This document shows, one piece after another, positions 11,202-24,559 of a stretch of 64,000 nt of DNA (within the stretch, counting starts at the first letter, position 1; each line of letters opens with the position of its first letter). The notes under the pieces are model-generated. The model was not told where the DNA came from, made no database searches, and saw only the letters and a list, made by a program, of their open reading frames with translations. The stretch spans positions 239,724 to 303,723 of the forward strand of contig WTPW01000562.1 of NCBI GenBank assembly GCA_009809945.1. The letters run 5' to 3'. The stretch comes from Gigaspora margarita (lineage: Eukaryota; Glomeromycota; Glomeromycetes; Diversisporales; Gigasporaceae). The position numbers and the translations under genes were made by a program.

Positions 11202-13582
11202 CATCAGCAAATTTATAGTACCAAAATCTTTCGAAAGATCTTGCATTACTGCAAAATCTTTCGAAAGATTTTGCATATCGCAATATATTTCGAAATATTT
11301 TGAAATATATTTCAAAATATTTCAGCTTTCGAAATATTTCGAAAATAGTTTCGAAATATTTCGAAAGTGGATTTGAAATATTTTTCGAAATATTTTGTAA
11401 TCGAAATAATTCAAAATATTTTAGAACTGGCTGGATCAGCTGGATCAGCTAGATCAGGATATGTAACCTGGGACATGCCAAGGAAGCATTGGACTATATT
11501 TTTGAAATAGTTCAAAATTTTGTATTATGTATTGAAATTAATCTACAAATTCTGTATTACAAGATCAGATCAGATCTTTGTTTATAAATTAGATCTTCTA
11601 TACAGTTTTACATTGTTTTTTTTTCTTTCGCTTTAACAATTATATAGTGTTTTGAATTACCGGNNNNNNNNNNNNNNNNNNNNNNNNNNNNNNNNNNNNN
11701 NNNNNNNNNNNNNNNNNNNNNNNNNNNNNNNNNNNNNNNNNNNNNNNNNNNNNNNNNNNNNNNNNNNNNNNNNNNNNNNNNNNNNNNNNNNNNNNNNNNN
11801 NNNNNNNNNNNNNNNNNNNNNNNNNNNNNNNNNNNNNNNNNNNNNNNNNNNNNNNNNNNNNNNNNNNNNNNNNNNNNNNNNNNNNNNNNNNNNNNNNNNN
11901 NNNNNNNNNNNNNNNNNNNNNNNNNNNNNNNNNNNNNNNNNNNNNNNNNNNNNNNNNNNNNNNNNNNNNNNNNNNNNNNNNNNNNNNNNNNNNNNNNNNN
12001 NNNNNNNNNNNNNNNNNNNNNNNNNNNNNNNNNNNNNNNNNNNNNNNNNNNNNNNNNNNNNNNNNNNNNNNNNNNNNNNNNNNNNNNNNNNNNNNNNNNN
12101 NNNNNNNNNNNNNNNNNNNTTCATTTTTTTTTTTTATTTATTATTTTTAATTTTTTTTATTTTATTTCTATACTTTACAAAAACACCAACCCTAAATTCT
12201 CTGGCACTTTACAAGAAATCCAACAACTTTTCACCACTTTGCGCAGCTCTTCGAAACTTTGCAAGAACACACAATTGCTTTCTCTAGCAATTTGTAAATT
12301 TTTAAGAACGCCTCTTTATATTAGAGAAATAGAGATTTGGGTTTTATTTTTTTATTCAGTTTGCTTACATTCCATTTTTTTGTTTGTTTTCTTTTTACTT
12401 ATTTTTTTAATTTTTATTTTTTTATTTATTCTGGCACATTTCGAAAACCTTCGACAATTTCTAAATTGCAAGAAACGAATTCTTACTTTAGGGAAATAGA
12501 GATTTGGGTCTTCATTTTTTTTATTTAGTTTGCTTACATTTTTGTTTTTTGGTTATTTTTCTTTTTTTTTACTTATTTTTTTATTTTTTTTTATTTATTC
12601 CTAACTTTCTTTGGAACTTTGCAAAAAAATGATCTGACTTTTTTGGTACTTTACAAGAACACCAACTCTAACTTCTTCAGCACTTTGCAAGAACAAACTG
12701 GATTTTTCTAGGAATACCAACACTTTTGAGAAGTAGTTTTTTTTTATTTTTTCACTTCTCTACTATTTTTAAGAAGTATTTAAAAAGAAAAGCAAAACGA
12801 AGATGATAGTGAAAACAAAAGAATAGCTGAAGCGAAACGATAGTTAAAACAAAGAAGCAAAATAATAGCTAACTGGGATGAGCGAAAATAAGCGTGTAGG
12901 ACTAGTTTTTTATGGGATTATATGTGAAGAAGTGCGAAAGTATTTTAAATACTATTTTTTTTCGTTTTCAGTTTTGTTTTTTTCATTGTTTTTTTGGTTT
13001 CATTTTTTTCATCATTTTTTTTCATTTTTTTTTGTATAATATATGTATAATAATATATAATAAAATATATAATATTGAATAAAAATGTATATTTAATTTA
13101 AAATAAATTTAAAATATATAATGTATAATAATAAATAAAAATATATAAAATTTTATATTAAAATGCAAAACAATGCGAAAACCTGTGAAAACGATCAAAA
13201 ATTTGCAAAAGCGTGATTATATGAATATGTATATCGTTTATTTATTTTTTTAAAAAAATTTTGAAATTTTGCTAAATATTGCGAAATATTGTGATAATAT
13301 GCAAAAAATTACCTCCTGCGACCCCGGAGGGGATAATTAGATACAAATTAGATACAAATTAGGTACGGGTTGCATTGTTTTTATTTGCCCTATTTTGCAA
13401 TATTTCACAATACATTTTGAAATATTTTGAAATTTCTTTCAAAATCTTTTGAAAGAAATGCATACCGAAATTTTTCGAAAGATTGCAATTCTTTCGAAAG
13501 ATTTCGCCTCAATCGTAATTCTTTTGAAAGATTTCAGTATGCAATTTCTTTCGAAAGATTTCATATATTTATTTTGCTAATG
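11202..13582 (-). mobile_element. Palindrome-ended element, copy C (CTTTCGAAAG word)
   Basis: The left end CATCAGCAAATTTATAG matches the right end read backwards, CATTAGCAAAATAAATA. Inside each end lie repeats of the word TTTCGAAAGAT (11226-11275 and 13440-13560), followed by arrays of TTTCGAAATATTTCG. The interior matches copies A and B in reverse order: dimerised AGATCTAATCTGATC-type blocks near the gap, a T-rich tract with TTTGCAAGAACAC-like repeats, and a CTCCTG/CAGGAGG segment at 13312-13330. Total length is about 2.38 kb, including 456 unknown bases at 11664-12119. No coding frame is supported. Flanking GTATCAGT (11194-11201) and GTATTGAA (13583-13590) could be a decayed 8-bp duplication. 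Confidence 0.72.
11664..12119. other. Assembly gap in copy C
   Basis: 456 unknown bases between GAATTACCGG and a T-rich tract; open frames reported across it are meaningless. Confidence 0.95.
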
Positions 13583-16500
13583 GTATTGAAAGGTTATCAG
13601 ATTTGAAATTATTATAAACTATATAGATTCATATAACAGAAATGGACTTGGTGGATTACTTTTTTATCAGATTTAACAGATTATCAGATTTGACAGGATT
13701 GGTTTTGGGAGGTTCAACTGTATAATAATATTTGAAAACAAGAATTATATTTTTGAATTATTTAATTTTATATTATACAAGAGTAGATAGAGCACCGCCG
13801 GCGCCCCTAATGTAATGATTTATTATTCCTTGGCAATACCTGGGATTTATTAAATATTGATCATATTAATTCTTAAATTTGANTTAAAATGCNGNATAAA
13901 ACAATATTAAGTATAAAGGTCTTGAAAGGCTACGCAAAGTTAATTTTCATTTTGTATAACCTATCAACTCAATATTTTTTTAAAAAAAAATTTTTTTGGT
14001 TAAATTTCAATTGTGCAAATTATTTTGTTTTTGCCATTTGATTTTTTCTCCAGATAGATCTGAAAAAAAACCCCCAAAATTTTCTGATTCCATGTTATGC
14101 AAACTGAAAAAATTGACTTTGTATGGCCTTAGATATGAATAGTAGATTAAAAAAAAAATCTGACCTGCCAAATAAAATTTTGGAATACTATGTTATACAA
14201 TTTGTAAAAATTAACTTTGTATGGTCCAATTGTCGAATTAATAAATTCACAATGAATAAGTAAGCAAACTGTTATTTTACTTGTGTAATAAAAAGTCTTA
14301 AATGCATATATACACGAAATTCTGATAAATGCCAAAAATGGCATTGATTTAAATTACGATTTGATCATTAAATATATATTACAAAAGGTTGAAAGTAAAC
14401 GTACACATGTATATAAATGTTTATTGCTATACTCAATTTAATTTTAGAAAATTGTGCTATTATTGATTAATATTTTATTCACTTCAAAAATAAATAGCAC
14501 AAGTTTGTAGCAATAAACATATTATTATCGCACTTGCTGAAATTGCTTACTGTGCCTATTTAACATGTTGTAAGTATTAGATTAATAAATTATTTTTTAT
14601 ACTCGCTAAGTGCTATAAAGTAAATGAAATTAGAATAAATAATAAATATTCATGACTTGAATGCTTAATTTAATTACTTAGAATTATTAAAATTCTTTAT
14701 ACTCAGAAATTAGGCTGTTTAAGTTAAAATTTTATTTAGCATTATTATTATTATTATTTTTTGTATTTACACAAACATATAAAATAAAATATAATGTACT
14801 GAAAAATTTTCATTATAACTTAAATTCAAATGTAAATAAATGAATGAATTTGACTTCAATAAAGAAAGACATGCAGAGAAGTCTCTCTGATTTTACTTAA
14901 GGAAAAATAAAAGGAAGTTGGTTAGTATAGTACTAAAGAGACCTTTATTTGAGTAAATCAAAAATTTATCTCCTAGTAACTATTAGAGTCAAATCGGTCA
15001 AATGTATAAACTCTCCCTCCTTAATAAAGGATAATTCAGTGAAGAATTAACAATTCAATTAGAGATCAATATTGCAAAGTGCTAACTTTGAAATTAGAAC
15101 AAAAGCGTTAGCTCTAGTAATTATATCAAAAGATCCTTGAATTAATAAACTGTTGTTATTATAGTAAACTGATCCAGAATTTTCATAATTCTTTTTGATT
15201 ATAAATTTTTTTTTTTACTTTTTTAATAATATACGAATTTTAAACTATTGGTTACAAAAGAGAGTAAAAATCGTTGGCAAAAAAAAAAAAAAAAAAAAGG
15301 AAAACGAAACAGAAAAAAAAATGAAAGATGGTTTGTAATTTGTAAGGTTATCAGTCCGATCTGAAATCTGGAGAAGAAATATATAGAAATATAAGAACCG
15401 GGAATAAATATGCTCAAGTCATGTGATTTTAAGATATATTCAAGCCACTTTAATTCACATGCTCAAATTTTTGGCAATTTCTCATTGGTACGTACAAACT
15501 AGTACGTTTATATTTATTTAATGCTTAGAGAATAAAACCTGTTTTAAGTGTAATAGGCATCAAAAATGTAACTTTTAATGGTAGTTGGTACATGATACTC
15601 TAATAGATAGTATAAGATTTTTTAGCCAGCAACTTTTATTCTTGGTTTGTAACTAATAGTTTAAATAGTTTAAAATTCATATTATTATTTAAAAAGTAAA
15701 ATAAGATATATTCAAAAAGAATTATGAAATCCTGGATCAGCCTGAATCTAAAATCTGGAGAAGAAATAGTATAGAAGTATAAATAAGAACCGGGTATAAA
15801 TATTTATTTAAGCTCAGGTTCATGTGACTTTAAGATATATTCAAATTCACATGATCGAATTTTTTGGCAATTTCTTATTGGTACGTACGTACGAACCGGT
15901 ACGTTTATCTTTATATAAAATAAACCTGCTTTAAGTACAACAGACATAATTCTATTCACAAAATTACGCAATATGAAATCATAATCGTCAATAATTAATA
16001 ATACGAAAATGGATTATAATTTAGCGAAATGAGTATACGTACTACAACAATGCTAGTTGATATTAGGCAAAATTAAAAATTTTCACTTGCTATTTTAAAT
16101 TATCAGATTTAGCCAGTCACGCATATAACGTCAACGTGAATGTGTAAAATTTTTCTCATAGTCATAATTTAGTGATTAGTGAGGTGCAGTATAGTTTTTT
16201 ATTCCCATGAAATAAAAATTTTTCTACTCAATTAATTCTATATACAAAATTACGCAAAATAATATTAATCTATCATCAATAATTAATTATACGAAAAATG
16301 ACATAATTTAGCGATTGCTAAAATGAGTATACACTTGCAGCTTTAATTTTTACACGCAAATTACATAAATTTGATACACGTGACAACAATGCTAGTTAAT
16401 ATTAGGCAAAATTAAAAAATTTTACCTGCTATTTAGTCAATCACGCATATAACGTCAGCGTGAATAAATATTAATAATACGCAAATTACATATGCCACAA

Positions 16501-17245
16501 CATTGCTAGTTGCTATTAGGCAAAATCAAAAATTTTAGCCGGCTATTTACAAATTATCAGATTTAGCTAATCAGATCTCAGAAAAGTTACATTTAACCAT
16601 CATTTTAATATAATACTGTAGAATATATATAAATTCTTTAATCATATAAATTATTAAACTTGACTTAATACGGGGTAAATTTTTTTTTTGCTTTATTACA
16701 ATATTAAGTATAAATGTTTAAAATGTCATAATCGCCAAGTTAAATAAATTTGTAAACAAGTGTTATTTTAATTGAATTGATTTAAATTATGATTCAATCA
16801 TCAAATATATTTAATCAAGGTCACAAACGAGAATACTGGTACTATAATAAGAACCAGATTTAATTTTGTTTTTTTTAATTAAATCTGTGATTTATAAATT
16901 CGGTTAATGACTAATAAATTTAGTATGGATCTGTGAAAAATTTTAATGTTATAATACTTACCACCTGATCTATCATAAGAACCTATCAATGTAATCATAT
17001 TTAGAAGTAAAATTGAATCAAGAACGTAACTATTTTTAAGCAAACAAAGATACAGAATATCTTGATAATCGTTTACATTCTTGATTCAAAATGGACGGAC
17101 ATACACATGATACCAAGTAATTTTATTATAATTTGAATTGAATTGAAAACAAAAAGCTTATATTGCTTATAAGCTAAAAGTATTAAATTTTAAAGAAATT
17201 TTTTAATCAAAAAATAATTTAGAATATCTTGATAAATTCTTTAAA
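13583..17245. other. Gene-free AT-rich region with local duplications
   Basis: No coding signal was found. A segment of about 200 bases at 15310-15525 recurs at 15725-15930; both contain TCTGGAGAAGAAATA, GAACCGGG and TTGGTACGTAC. Three diverged copies of a block with GCTAGTT..ATTAGGCAAAAT lie near 16052, 16388 and 16505, two of them with CACGCATATAACGTCA. A 20-base GC island (GAGCACCGCCGGCGCCCC) sits at 13791-13808. Single Ns at 13883, 13893 and 13895 mark poor base calls. Confidence 0.5.
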
Positions 17246-17247
17246 TA

Positions 17248-17464
17248 CCGTATTCCTCTGAAAATAAGCACCCCCTCAGAGCAATTTTTAAAGCCAAAAT
17301 GCTTGTAATCCAGTGATCGGATTTGTGTAATTTTGGTACCATTCGAAACGTTTTAATAAGCTGATTTGAATGGTACCAAAATTACACAGATCTGATTACT
17401 GGATCACGAGAATTTTGGCTTTAAAAATTGCTCTGAGGAGGTGCTTATTTTAGGAGGAATACGG
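17248..17464. mobile_element. TA-flanked MITE, CCGTATT family
   Basis: Near-perfect inverted repeat: CCGTATTCCTCTGAAAATAA at the left, its complement at the right, with TA on both sides (17246-17247, 17465-17466). The interior is itself a hairpin containing TTTGGTACCATTCGAA. Length is 217 bp, with no coding capacity. Confidence 0.8.
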
Positions 17465-17539
17465 TATTGGTTTAAAAATATAGATTCTAATAAAATATCA
17501 GTCAACTAATTTGTCACACTATTTATAACTGAGTTTTTT

Positions 17540-18457
17540 TTTCGATTTCAAAGTGCCCATCTTGGGGGATAGTATTTATTCAGTTTACTCATTGAAAATT
17601 ATACAGAGACGAAGGTACAACTAGCCACACATACACTTTTGGTGTCTAATTTAAGTAGTCCGCCCAAAGGTTCCACACTAGCTGCTATACTTGCAACCCA
17701 ACTACAAGAATTGCCTATTTAAACCCTTTGATCTTATCTGCTCCTTGACCAATTTCAACTGATTCACCAGACATCTATGGTACAACACAAGTCAGTTTGG
17801 ATGCCTGGATCTCTTTCACATGCTCTTTAGGACTAGTTTATCCTCAACAGAAAACTTGGTAAAGCGGTACCTTCCCTCCCAGGTATTTACCTACACTTTG
17901 GTAACTTATGCTATAGCTTTACCTATATACTTGGAGTCAGAGCTAACCATTAAACCCCTATCATTACCTACTTCTGCCCTTGTAAGGTTCGCTCTAACCT
18001 AGCACCCACCATAACCTTCCTATTGGTCCTTCTCCGGTATTCCCAAACTTCCAAACTAGTTAGCCCGGAAAGGTTGGTCAGCTTGACTTTAAGCACCAAA
18101 TGGACTCCCTCCCCTTGGTACATGCTATCTAAACACATGTCCTTTTCCTCTAGTGCGACTCCAGTGGCCAGGTTGGTGGACCCCCTCCTCGAGAGTCTTG
18201 TCGTCTGATTCTCTGGCTCCGGTTTCTGATATTCTGGCTTTGGTAGCACTATTAAAGATCTTTGCTACCTCCTTACTTGGGGCTTGCCAAATAGGTTTCT
18301 ATTTCTCCAGTTTTCTAGATTTTTGTGCACCTGAAAGCTTCCATTCAAGATGGTGTACCAAGGCCTACAGGTAATGTACCCAACCGATCGATGAGAAACA
18401 GTTACCAGAACACAGGTCTATTTTTTCAAAGCATCGCCAGTGGGATTTGAATTCTAG
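17540..18457 (-). mobile_element. Retroposon copy S6 with 17-base target duplication
   Basis: Flanked by identical 17-base repeats TTATAACTGAGTTTTTT (17523-17539 and 18458-18474). On the minus strand it begins within the tRNA-like B box (GAATTCAAATCCCACT), so the head is truncated. It carries the shared central block at 17608-17731 and ends with GAATAAA about 40 bases before the A-tail. Length is 918 bp. Both strands carry chance open frames of 60-93 codons; none resembles a known protein. Confidence 0.88.
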
Positions 18458-19064
18458 TTATAACTGAGTTTTTTGTTATATAAATTTATAAAAAAAAATA
18501 TTAAAAATTACTATAAGCAGGGTGTGGTAACATAGTATAGTTGGGATGTTGTTACCCCCAAGCGATAGATACAGAGTTCGAATCCCATGAAAGATGTTTT
18601 CAAAAATTATATCAGTGTTATGGTAACTAATCTGCACTCCAACTAATTGGTTCTTCAATCTGCAACCCAGGTGATACCAAGTTATTGGAAACCAACTGAC
18701 TTGTATAATATTATATAAGGAAAAAGAAAGCGCATAAGTCCTAAGAATTAGCAGAAGAACCAGCTTAACAAGATCTGAGTAAAGAAGTATCTGATTTTTG
18801 ATATTGCCATGAAAAAGGATCTTGAATAGTGACTGACCAGAAGCAACCGAACGATAAAAGGGTTGGAGGACCCTATCAATCAGACTGCCGGAGTCATACC
18901 AGAGGAAAAGAACATGCATTTCAAAAGCATGTACCAAGGGGAGAGAGACCATTTAGCATCCTAATACCAGGCTAACCAACCCTTCCAGGTCTTAGAATTG
19001 GAAGTAAGGATGCGACTGGAGAAAAGAATTTAGAAGAGTAACTGACCAGGTACTGGGGTTGGAG

Positions 19065-20848
19065 CAGGGTTGGTAAATGACCTGAAATGACCCAAATGAC
19101 TCAAATGACTAATGACCAGTCACGTGTCATTTCGAAAAGCCAAATGACCTATGAGGTCATTTAAAAATTAATATAATTTGATTGGTAGATTCAAATATAT
19201 AGAAGTTTTATTATTGCTATTAGTAAATAACCTTGAACCTATATAATAGTAAAGAAATATGCAAATCGATAAATTGATATAAAAAATTATAGAATTACAA
19301 TGTTACATTATATACCATATTTGCACGTAATAACGCGCATGCACATTATTTCAAAATTTATATTTTTTTGAAAATTGGTTTTTTTAACTCCTATGCGCGT
19401 CCCAAAACAACGCGACTCTAAATATACATATGCCATATAACAAATGCATGTCAAAATGATTCGAAATATCGCGTATGCATGTCCTGAAATAATGTGCAGA
19501 TGCGCGTTATTACATGCAAATACGGTACAAGTATTAATTGTATTATTTTATAATGCTCAAATGAAAAATTTTATGGTAGAATAACTTTATAGGAAAATCT
19601 TGAAGCATTATTTATTTTTGAGTTAATATGAAGAGCTAGCTAACATCTAAAAATTTCAAATATTTTGCTCACGTTTATCATGAAAATTTTTGAATTAACA
19701 ATTTTAAAGTTACATAGATAGCTGCGATTTTGTAAGTATCTTAAAATATTCAAATAAAGTTTTTAAATCCGAAATTTTATATTTCAAAAAAATGTATATG
19801 GCTAAATATATTTGTAAATATCATCTTCGAAAATTTATCATAATTTATTCTCCAACTTCCTGACTATATCGATATTGTGACGAATTATTTTTATTTGTTG
19901 TAAATAATTTTTAAATCATGTATACAAATAAGGTTATTTAAATATTCTTGGTGGCTTAGAACTAGAAATCACGTAAATACACTAATTAACGCAAATACGT
20001 GAATACCCAGCCTGCAAATACTTCTGCCATTCGCATATACGTGGTAAAAATCACGAATATGTTCTAAATTCCACGAATACGTGGTAACTCTCAAAATGTA
20101 ATTAAGATCTTTGAATTCAATCAAATAAAATAAGTTTGACATCCGCTTTTCAATAATATAAGTTCTTCATCTTATTTAAAACGTTTGATATTCAATTTAA
20201 AAATGCAATACTAATAAAAGTAAAATCCTTATCTTTTGAATTCGACTTTAACCTTAATAACCCTTGTGAGACTTAATTCGATGGACTGAATTGACTTGTA
20301 ACTTCGTATTGGCTTATTATAACTCGAATTCTGTGTAATAAGTTTTGTTAATTCTTTTAAATCGTTCACGTGATTCTGACCTTATTTGAACTTCGTGTCG
20401 AAATTACCTTGATCATTAACCCATACCCCATCACCGATATCACACATTATTAGTATTACCCACCATCCCATATCATAGTATCGTTTCGCTTCATTAACCC
20501 TTTACCATTATATAAACTCTCCCTTTTACTATCGCCCTATTCACTTGTACCCGTAATCAGTTGGAGTTTAAATTGGCACTATGGTCTATATTGTTTTACC
20601 CCTCTCTCAATTCTGCATGCATTGAAGTGCTTATTGAAATGATCATTACGTTACACTATCTTTTATCGTTTGTATAATGCCCCATAATGACCCGTAATGA
20701 CCCAGTCATTTGTAAATGACTGGGTCATTTGGTCACTGGGTCATTTGCAATTTGCAAATAATCCAATAACCAAATAACTCCGGTCATTTCAATGTCATTT
20801 GAGATCATTTAAAAAATAGTCAAATGACCTGATCATTTACCAACCCTG
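19065..20848. mobile_element. hAT-like element, AAATGACC word, perfect 8-bp TSD
   Basis: The ends are CAGGGTTGGTAAATGACC and its complement GATCATTTACCAACCCTG. The 8-base duplication GGTTGGAG is perfect (19057-19064, 20849-20856). Subterminal regions of about 100-150 bases are packed with AAATGACC/GGTCATTT in both orientations. The 1.78-kb body has no transposase frame, so it is non-autonomous. The CAGGG start and 8-bp duplication fit the hAT superfamily. It lies inside retroposon S3 and carries a nested MITE. Confidence 0.9.
19315..19525. mobile_element. TA-flanked MITE nested in the hAT element
   Basis: The ends are CCATATTTGCACGTAATAAC and, from the right, CCGTATTTGCATGTAATAAC. TA stands on both sides (19313-19314, 19526-19527). 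The subterminal word is ACGCGCATGCACATTATTTC. Length is 211 bp. It has the same CCGTATT-type terminus as the MITE at 17248. Confidence 0.75.
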
Positions 20849-21697
20849 GGTTGGAGAACTTCACAAGAGCAGAAGTAGGTAATGATAGTAGTTTAAGGAT
20901 AATCTCTAACTACAAGTGGTCTGTCTCAATAGATACATAAGTTACATAAGTGTAGGTAATACCTGTATAGGACAGGAACTGCTCTACCAAGTTTTCTCTA
21001 AGGATAACAGAACCAAGAATACTTGGCTGGATCCTAAGGATTATGGATAAGCATCTGGAATAGTCTGACTAACTTATACAACAGGATTGTTTCAGTGATA
21101 CAGGATGGGTTAGTAGGAGGAACAGAAGATCAAAGAGTTTAAATAGGCTATTTCTGTAGTTGGGTTGCAGGTATGATAGCTAGTGTGGAACCTTTGGGCG
21201 GACTACTTAAATTAGATACCAAAAGTATACATGTAGCTAGTTAAATCCTTATCTACATTAGCGAATTATATATATGTAATCTTACGTAAGATATTACGGC
21301 CCGTAATATTACGAAAATCTTATGATCGACGCGGAGTATTACGTAATATATTACATTAGATTACGGTAATATTACAGTTATTATTTCAAAATATTTCAAA
21401 ATATATCAAATAAAAAATGCAAATTACCTCCCTTCTACAGGGGTCACGTACTTATGCAAATCAATAAACTAATGCGTACAGGAGGTAATATTTTGATATT
21501 TTCGCATTGTTTCGCAATATTTTGGATCTTTTTGCATTGTTTCGCAATATTTGGCAAAATTTCGCAAATTTTTAAAAAATAAATAAATGATATACATATT
21601 CACATAATCATGCTTTTTTACAGGTTTTTACTTTATTTCGCAAGGTTTCGCAATTTATTATAAAATTTTACATTTTTTATTTATTATTATTTTTTTA

Positions 21698-22996
21698 GGG
21701 TATTGCTATTCGCACTATGGTTTTTGCTATTCGCACTATGGTTTTTGTGTAACATTAGATTATTAACTAACTTTTTCTATTCGCACCATGGTATAGTTAT
21801 ACAAACAATTGAAAAAATCTTAACTTGCACCCCTACATGTTGTTAATCTACAAAAAAAGGCAAGTTTTTATTGGTGCAACATAAAAACGGTCTAAGGTTA
21901 CATGAAAATTGTGAAAATCTTATTCTGTACCCCTACATGTTGTTAATCTACAAAAAAAGGTGAGTTTTTATTGGTGCAACATGAAAATAGCCCAAGGTTA
22001 CACAAAATTGTAGAATTCTGGCCAGCATTATGTTAAGGCCTTAAGAAATTAGGGTAAGGGTTGGCTCGCATTATAAAATTAGGGTTAGGATTGGCCCTAG
22101 TGTTCTGTATGATTCGGACCGAGCGGGTATTTTTAAAGATCTGTACCCGGTCCGAACACCGATTCGGATCTAAATTTAGGGTCCGAACTCATATCACTTA
22201 GATCCGGGTCCGACCCGGAATCGTGAAATTTAAAAAATTTATAGATACAAAAGTTGTTAAATAACTAAGACCAAGTGCCTCGCTAAAAAAAAAAAAAAAA
22301 AACTGTTTTGTTGTTTTCGAATGATTTCTTGCCTGATTTTATTTATATAATTTTGCTATAATGGATTCAAAACGATACAGTAATTCAGGGTCCAGTCCAG
22401 TGATTAATGTAAATATTACAAATATAGTGAGTACGTACTGTACATATATATCACCGGCTGGATACAGAAATATGATATTTCATCTGTAAAAAAAAAAAAT
22501 TTAAATTAGCCAATCAGCATTAAGTATTATTCTAAGACCGGACTGGGCGGATCTTCTTGTGGGTCCGAATCGAATCTTAAAAATCAAGGGTCCGAACTCG
22601 GTCCGTCAACGGACCAGACCAGACCCAGACCGGACCCGGATCTTTTGCAGAACACTAGTTGGCCCACATTATAAAATTAGGTTAACAGACCTACTAGAAC
22701 ATTCTAACCAGTCCCAAGGTTACACAAAAATTGCAAAAATCTTATCCTGCACCTCTACATGTTGTTAATCTACAAAAAAAAGTGAGTTTTTATTGGTGCA
22801 ACATTAAAAAGGCCTAATGTTACATGAAAATTGCGAAAAATCTTTTTTATATGTTGTTAATCTATAAAAAAAAGAGGAGTTTTTATTGGTGCAACATATA
22901 TTACCATGGTGCGAATAGAAAAAGTTGATTAATAATCTAATGTTATACAAAATCCATGGTGCAAATAGCAAAAACCATGGTGTGAATAGCAATACC
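21698..22996. mobile_element. Foldback element with TGCTATTCGCACCATGG repeats
   Basis: Inverted arms begin GGGTATTGCTATTCGCAC and carry two or three copies of TGCTATTYGCACCATGG spaced by about 50 bases. Next come blocks with CCCCTACATGTTGTTAATC and TATTGGTGCAACATR, which recur several times. The flanks are T-runs followed by TTATTATTATT on both sides, so the exact duplication cannot be read. The core also holds TTAGGGTTAGG-like sequence and the hAT element at 22098. Confidence 0.72.
22098..22657. mobile_element. hAT-like element, GGTCCGGACC-type word
   Basis: The ends are TAGTGTTCTGTATGATTCGG and, from the right, TAGTGTTCTGCAAAAGATCC. The 8-base duplications are ATTGGCCC (22090-22097) and GTTGGCCC (22658-22665), one transition apart. 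Subterminal arrays contain CGGACCCG, GGTCCGAAC and GACCCGGA in both orientations. It is 560 bp and non-coding. This is a GC-rich island inside a very AT-rich element. Confidence 0.85.
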
Positions 22997-24253
22997 TTTT
23001 TTTATTTATTATTATTATATATTATATATATTATATTATATATTATATTTTAATTATTATACATTTTTTACAGTATTATTTTTACATTATTATATATTAT
23101 TTTAAATACTTTTGCACTTCTTCGCATCTAATTCTATCACTATATACAAAAAACTAGCCCTACACACTTATTTTTGCTCACCCACAGTTAGCTATTATCT
23201 TCGCTTCTTTGTTTTTTATTGTCTTTACTTTGACTACTTCTTTTGTTTTGGCTATAAACTTCGTTTCACACTCTTTTTCTAAAAACTTCAAAATAAAAAC
23301 ATTTCTTAGAAGTGTTGGTTCTTGCAAATTGCTAAGGAAAGTCGCAAAGTTTCGAAGAAGTTAGGAATAAATAAACTAATATAAAAAATTAAAAAAATAA
23401 ATAAAAAAAAAAAACAAAAAACAAAAAGTGTAAGCAAACTAATAAAAAAAATAAACGAAGCCCCAAATCTTCGTAAAAGTTCACGTTCTTGTAAATTCAG
23501 AAATTGTGAAAGCCATGTTAATGTTCTTGTGAAATGCCAAAAAAGTCGCAAAGTACCAAAAAAGTCTGGGTTGTTTTTCTTGCAAAGTGCCAAGAAGTAA
23601 GAGTTCTGTTCTCGCAAAGTGCCGAAATAAAATAAATTAATAAAAAAAATTTTAAAATAAAACAAAAAAAACAAAAACAAAAAGACAAAACAAAAAAATA
23701 AATGACACGAAACCTTGCAAAAACTTGCACAAACTTGCAAAACCTTGTGAAAACTTGCGAAAACTTGCACCTAACTAAATCATTTCTCTGAAGCATTCTT
23801 GGTGTTCTTGAATGGCTAGAAGTCTGAGTAGACATGCGCAAGGTTTCGAAATATTGTAAGTCTTCTTGCAAAGGTGTCTTGTAGTTAGGGTTGGTGTTTT
23901 TGTAAAAATAAAATAAAAAAAATTAAAAAATAATAAATAAATGAAAAAATGAAAAAACAAAACAAAACTAAATGAAACTAAACGAAACTAAATAAAACTA
24001 AACAAAATGAAACGAACCAAATAAAAAACAAAACGAAAATGAAAAACAATGTAAAATTGATAGAAGATCTAAATTATATACAAAAAAAATAAACAAAGAT
24101 CTAATCTGATTTTGTACTATGATTATTGAAACATTTCGAAACATTTCGAAAATATTAGTCAAACATGCTCTTGGTATAATCCAGAGTATAGATCTATTGA
24201 TCCAGCTTGATTATCTAGTTCTAAAATATTTCAAAAGAATTCAAAATATTAAA

Positions 24254-24559
24254 NNNNNNNNNNNNNNNNNNNNNNNNNNNNNNNNNNNNNNNNNNNNNNN
24301 NNNNNNNNNNNNNNNNNNNNNNNNNNNNNNNNNNNNNNNNNNNNNNNNNNNNNNNNNNNNNNNNNNNNNNNNNNNNNNNNNNNNNNNNNNNNNNNNNNNN
24401 NNNNNNNNNNNNNNNNNNNNNNNNNNNNNNNNNNNNNNNNNNNNNNNNNNNNNNNNNNNNNNNNNNNNNNNNNNNNNNNNNNNNNNNNNNNNNNNNNNNN
24501 NNNNNNNNNNNNNNNNNNNNNNNNNNNNNNNNNNNNNNNNNNNNNNNNNNNNNNNNNNN
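24254..24559. other. Assembly gap in copy A
   Basis: 306 unknown bases, bordered on the right by a T-run. The position is equivalent to the gaps in copies B and C. Confidence 0.95.

Noticed and set aside
11652..12287. Long open frames across the N gap
   Set aside because: They consist of unknown bases; the flanking residues are low-complexity.
13791..13808. GC island as a promoter
   Set aside because: Only 18-20 bases, with no gene downstream; more likely a repeat terminus.
10753..18374. Similar peptides encoded at 10753-10947 and 18153-18374
   Set aside because: The similarity reflects two copies of the same retroposon read antisense; S2 and S3 do not keep the frame.
22041..22085. TTAGGG-like words as telomeric DNA
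   Set aside because: They are scattered, degenerate and embedded in the inverted arms of the 21698-22996 element.
23306..23960. Overlapping minus-strand frames rich in Phe, Leu and Cys
   Set aside because: They come from A/T-runs and CTTGCAAAGTGCC-like repeats in element A and have no domain signature.
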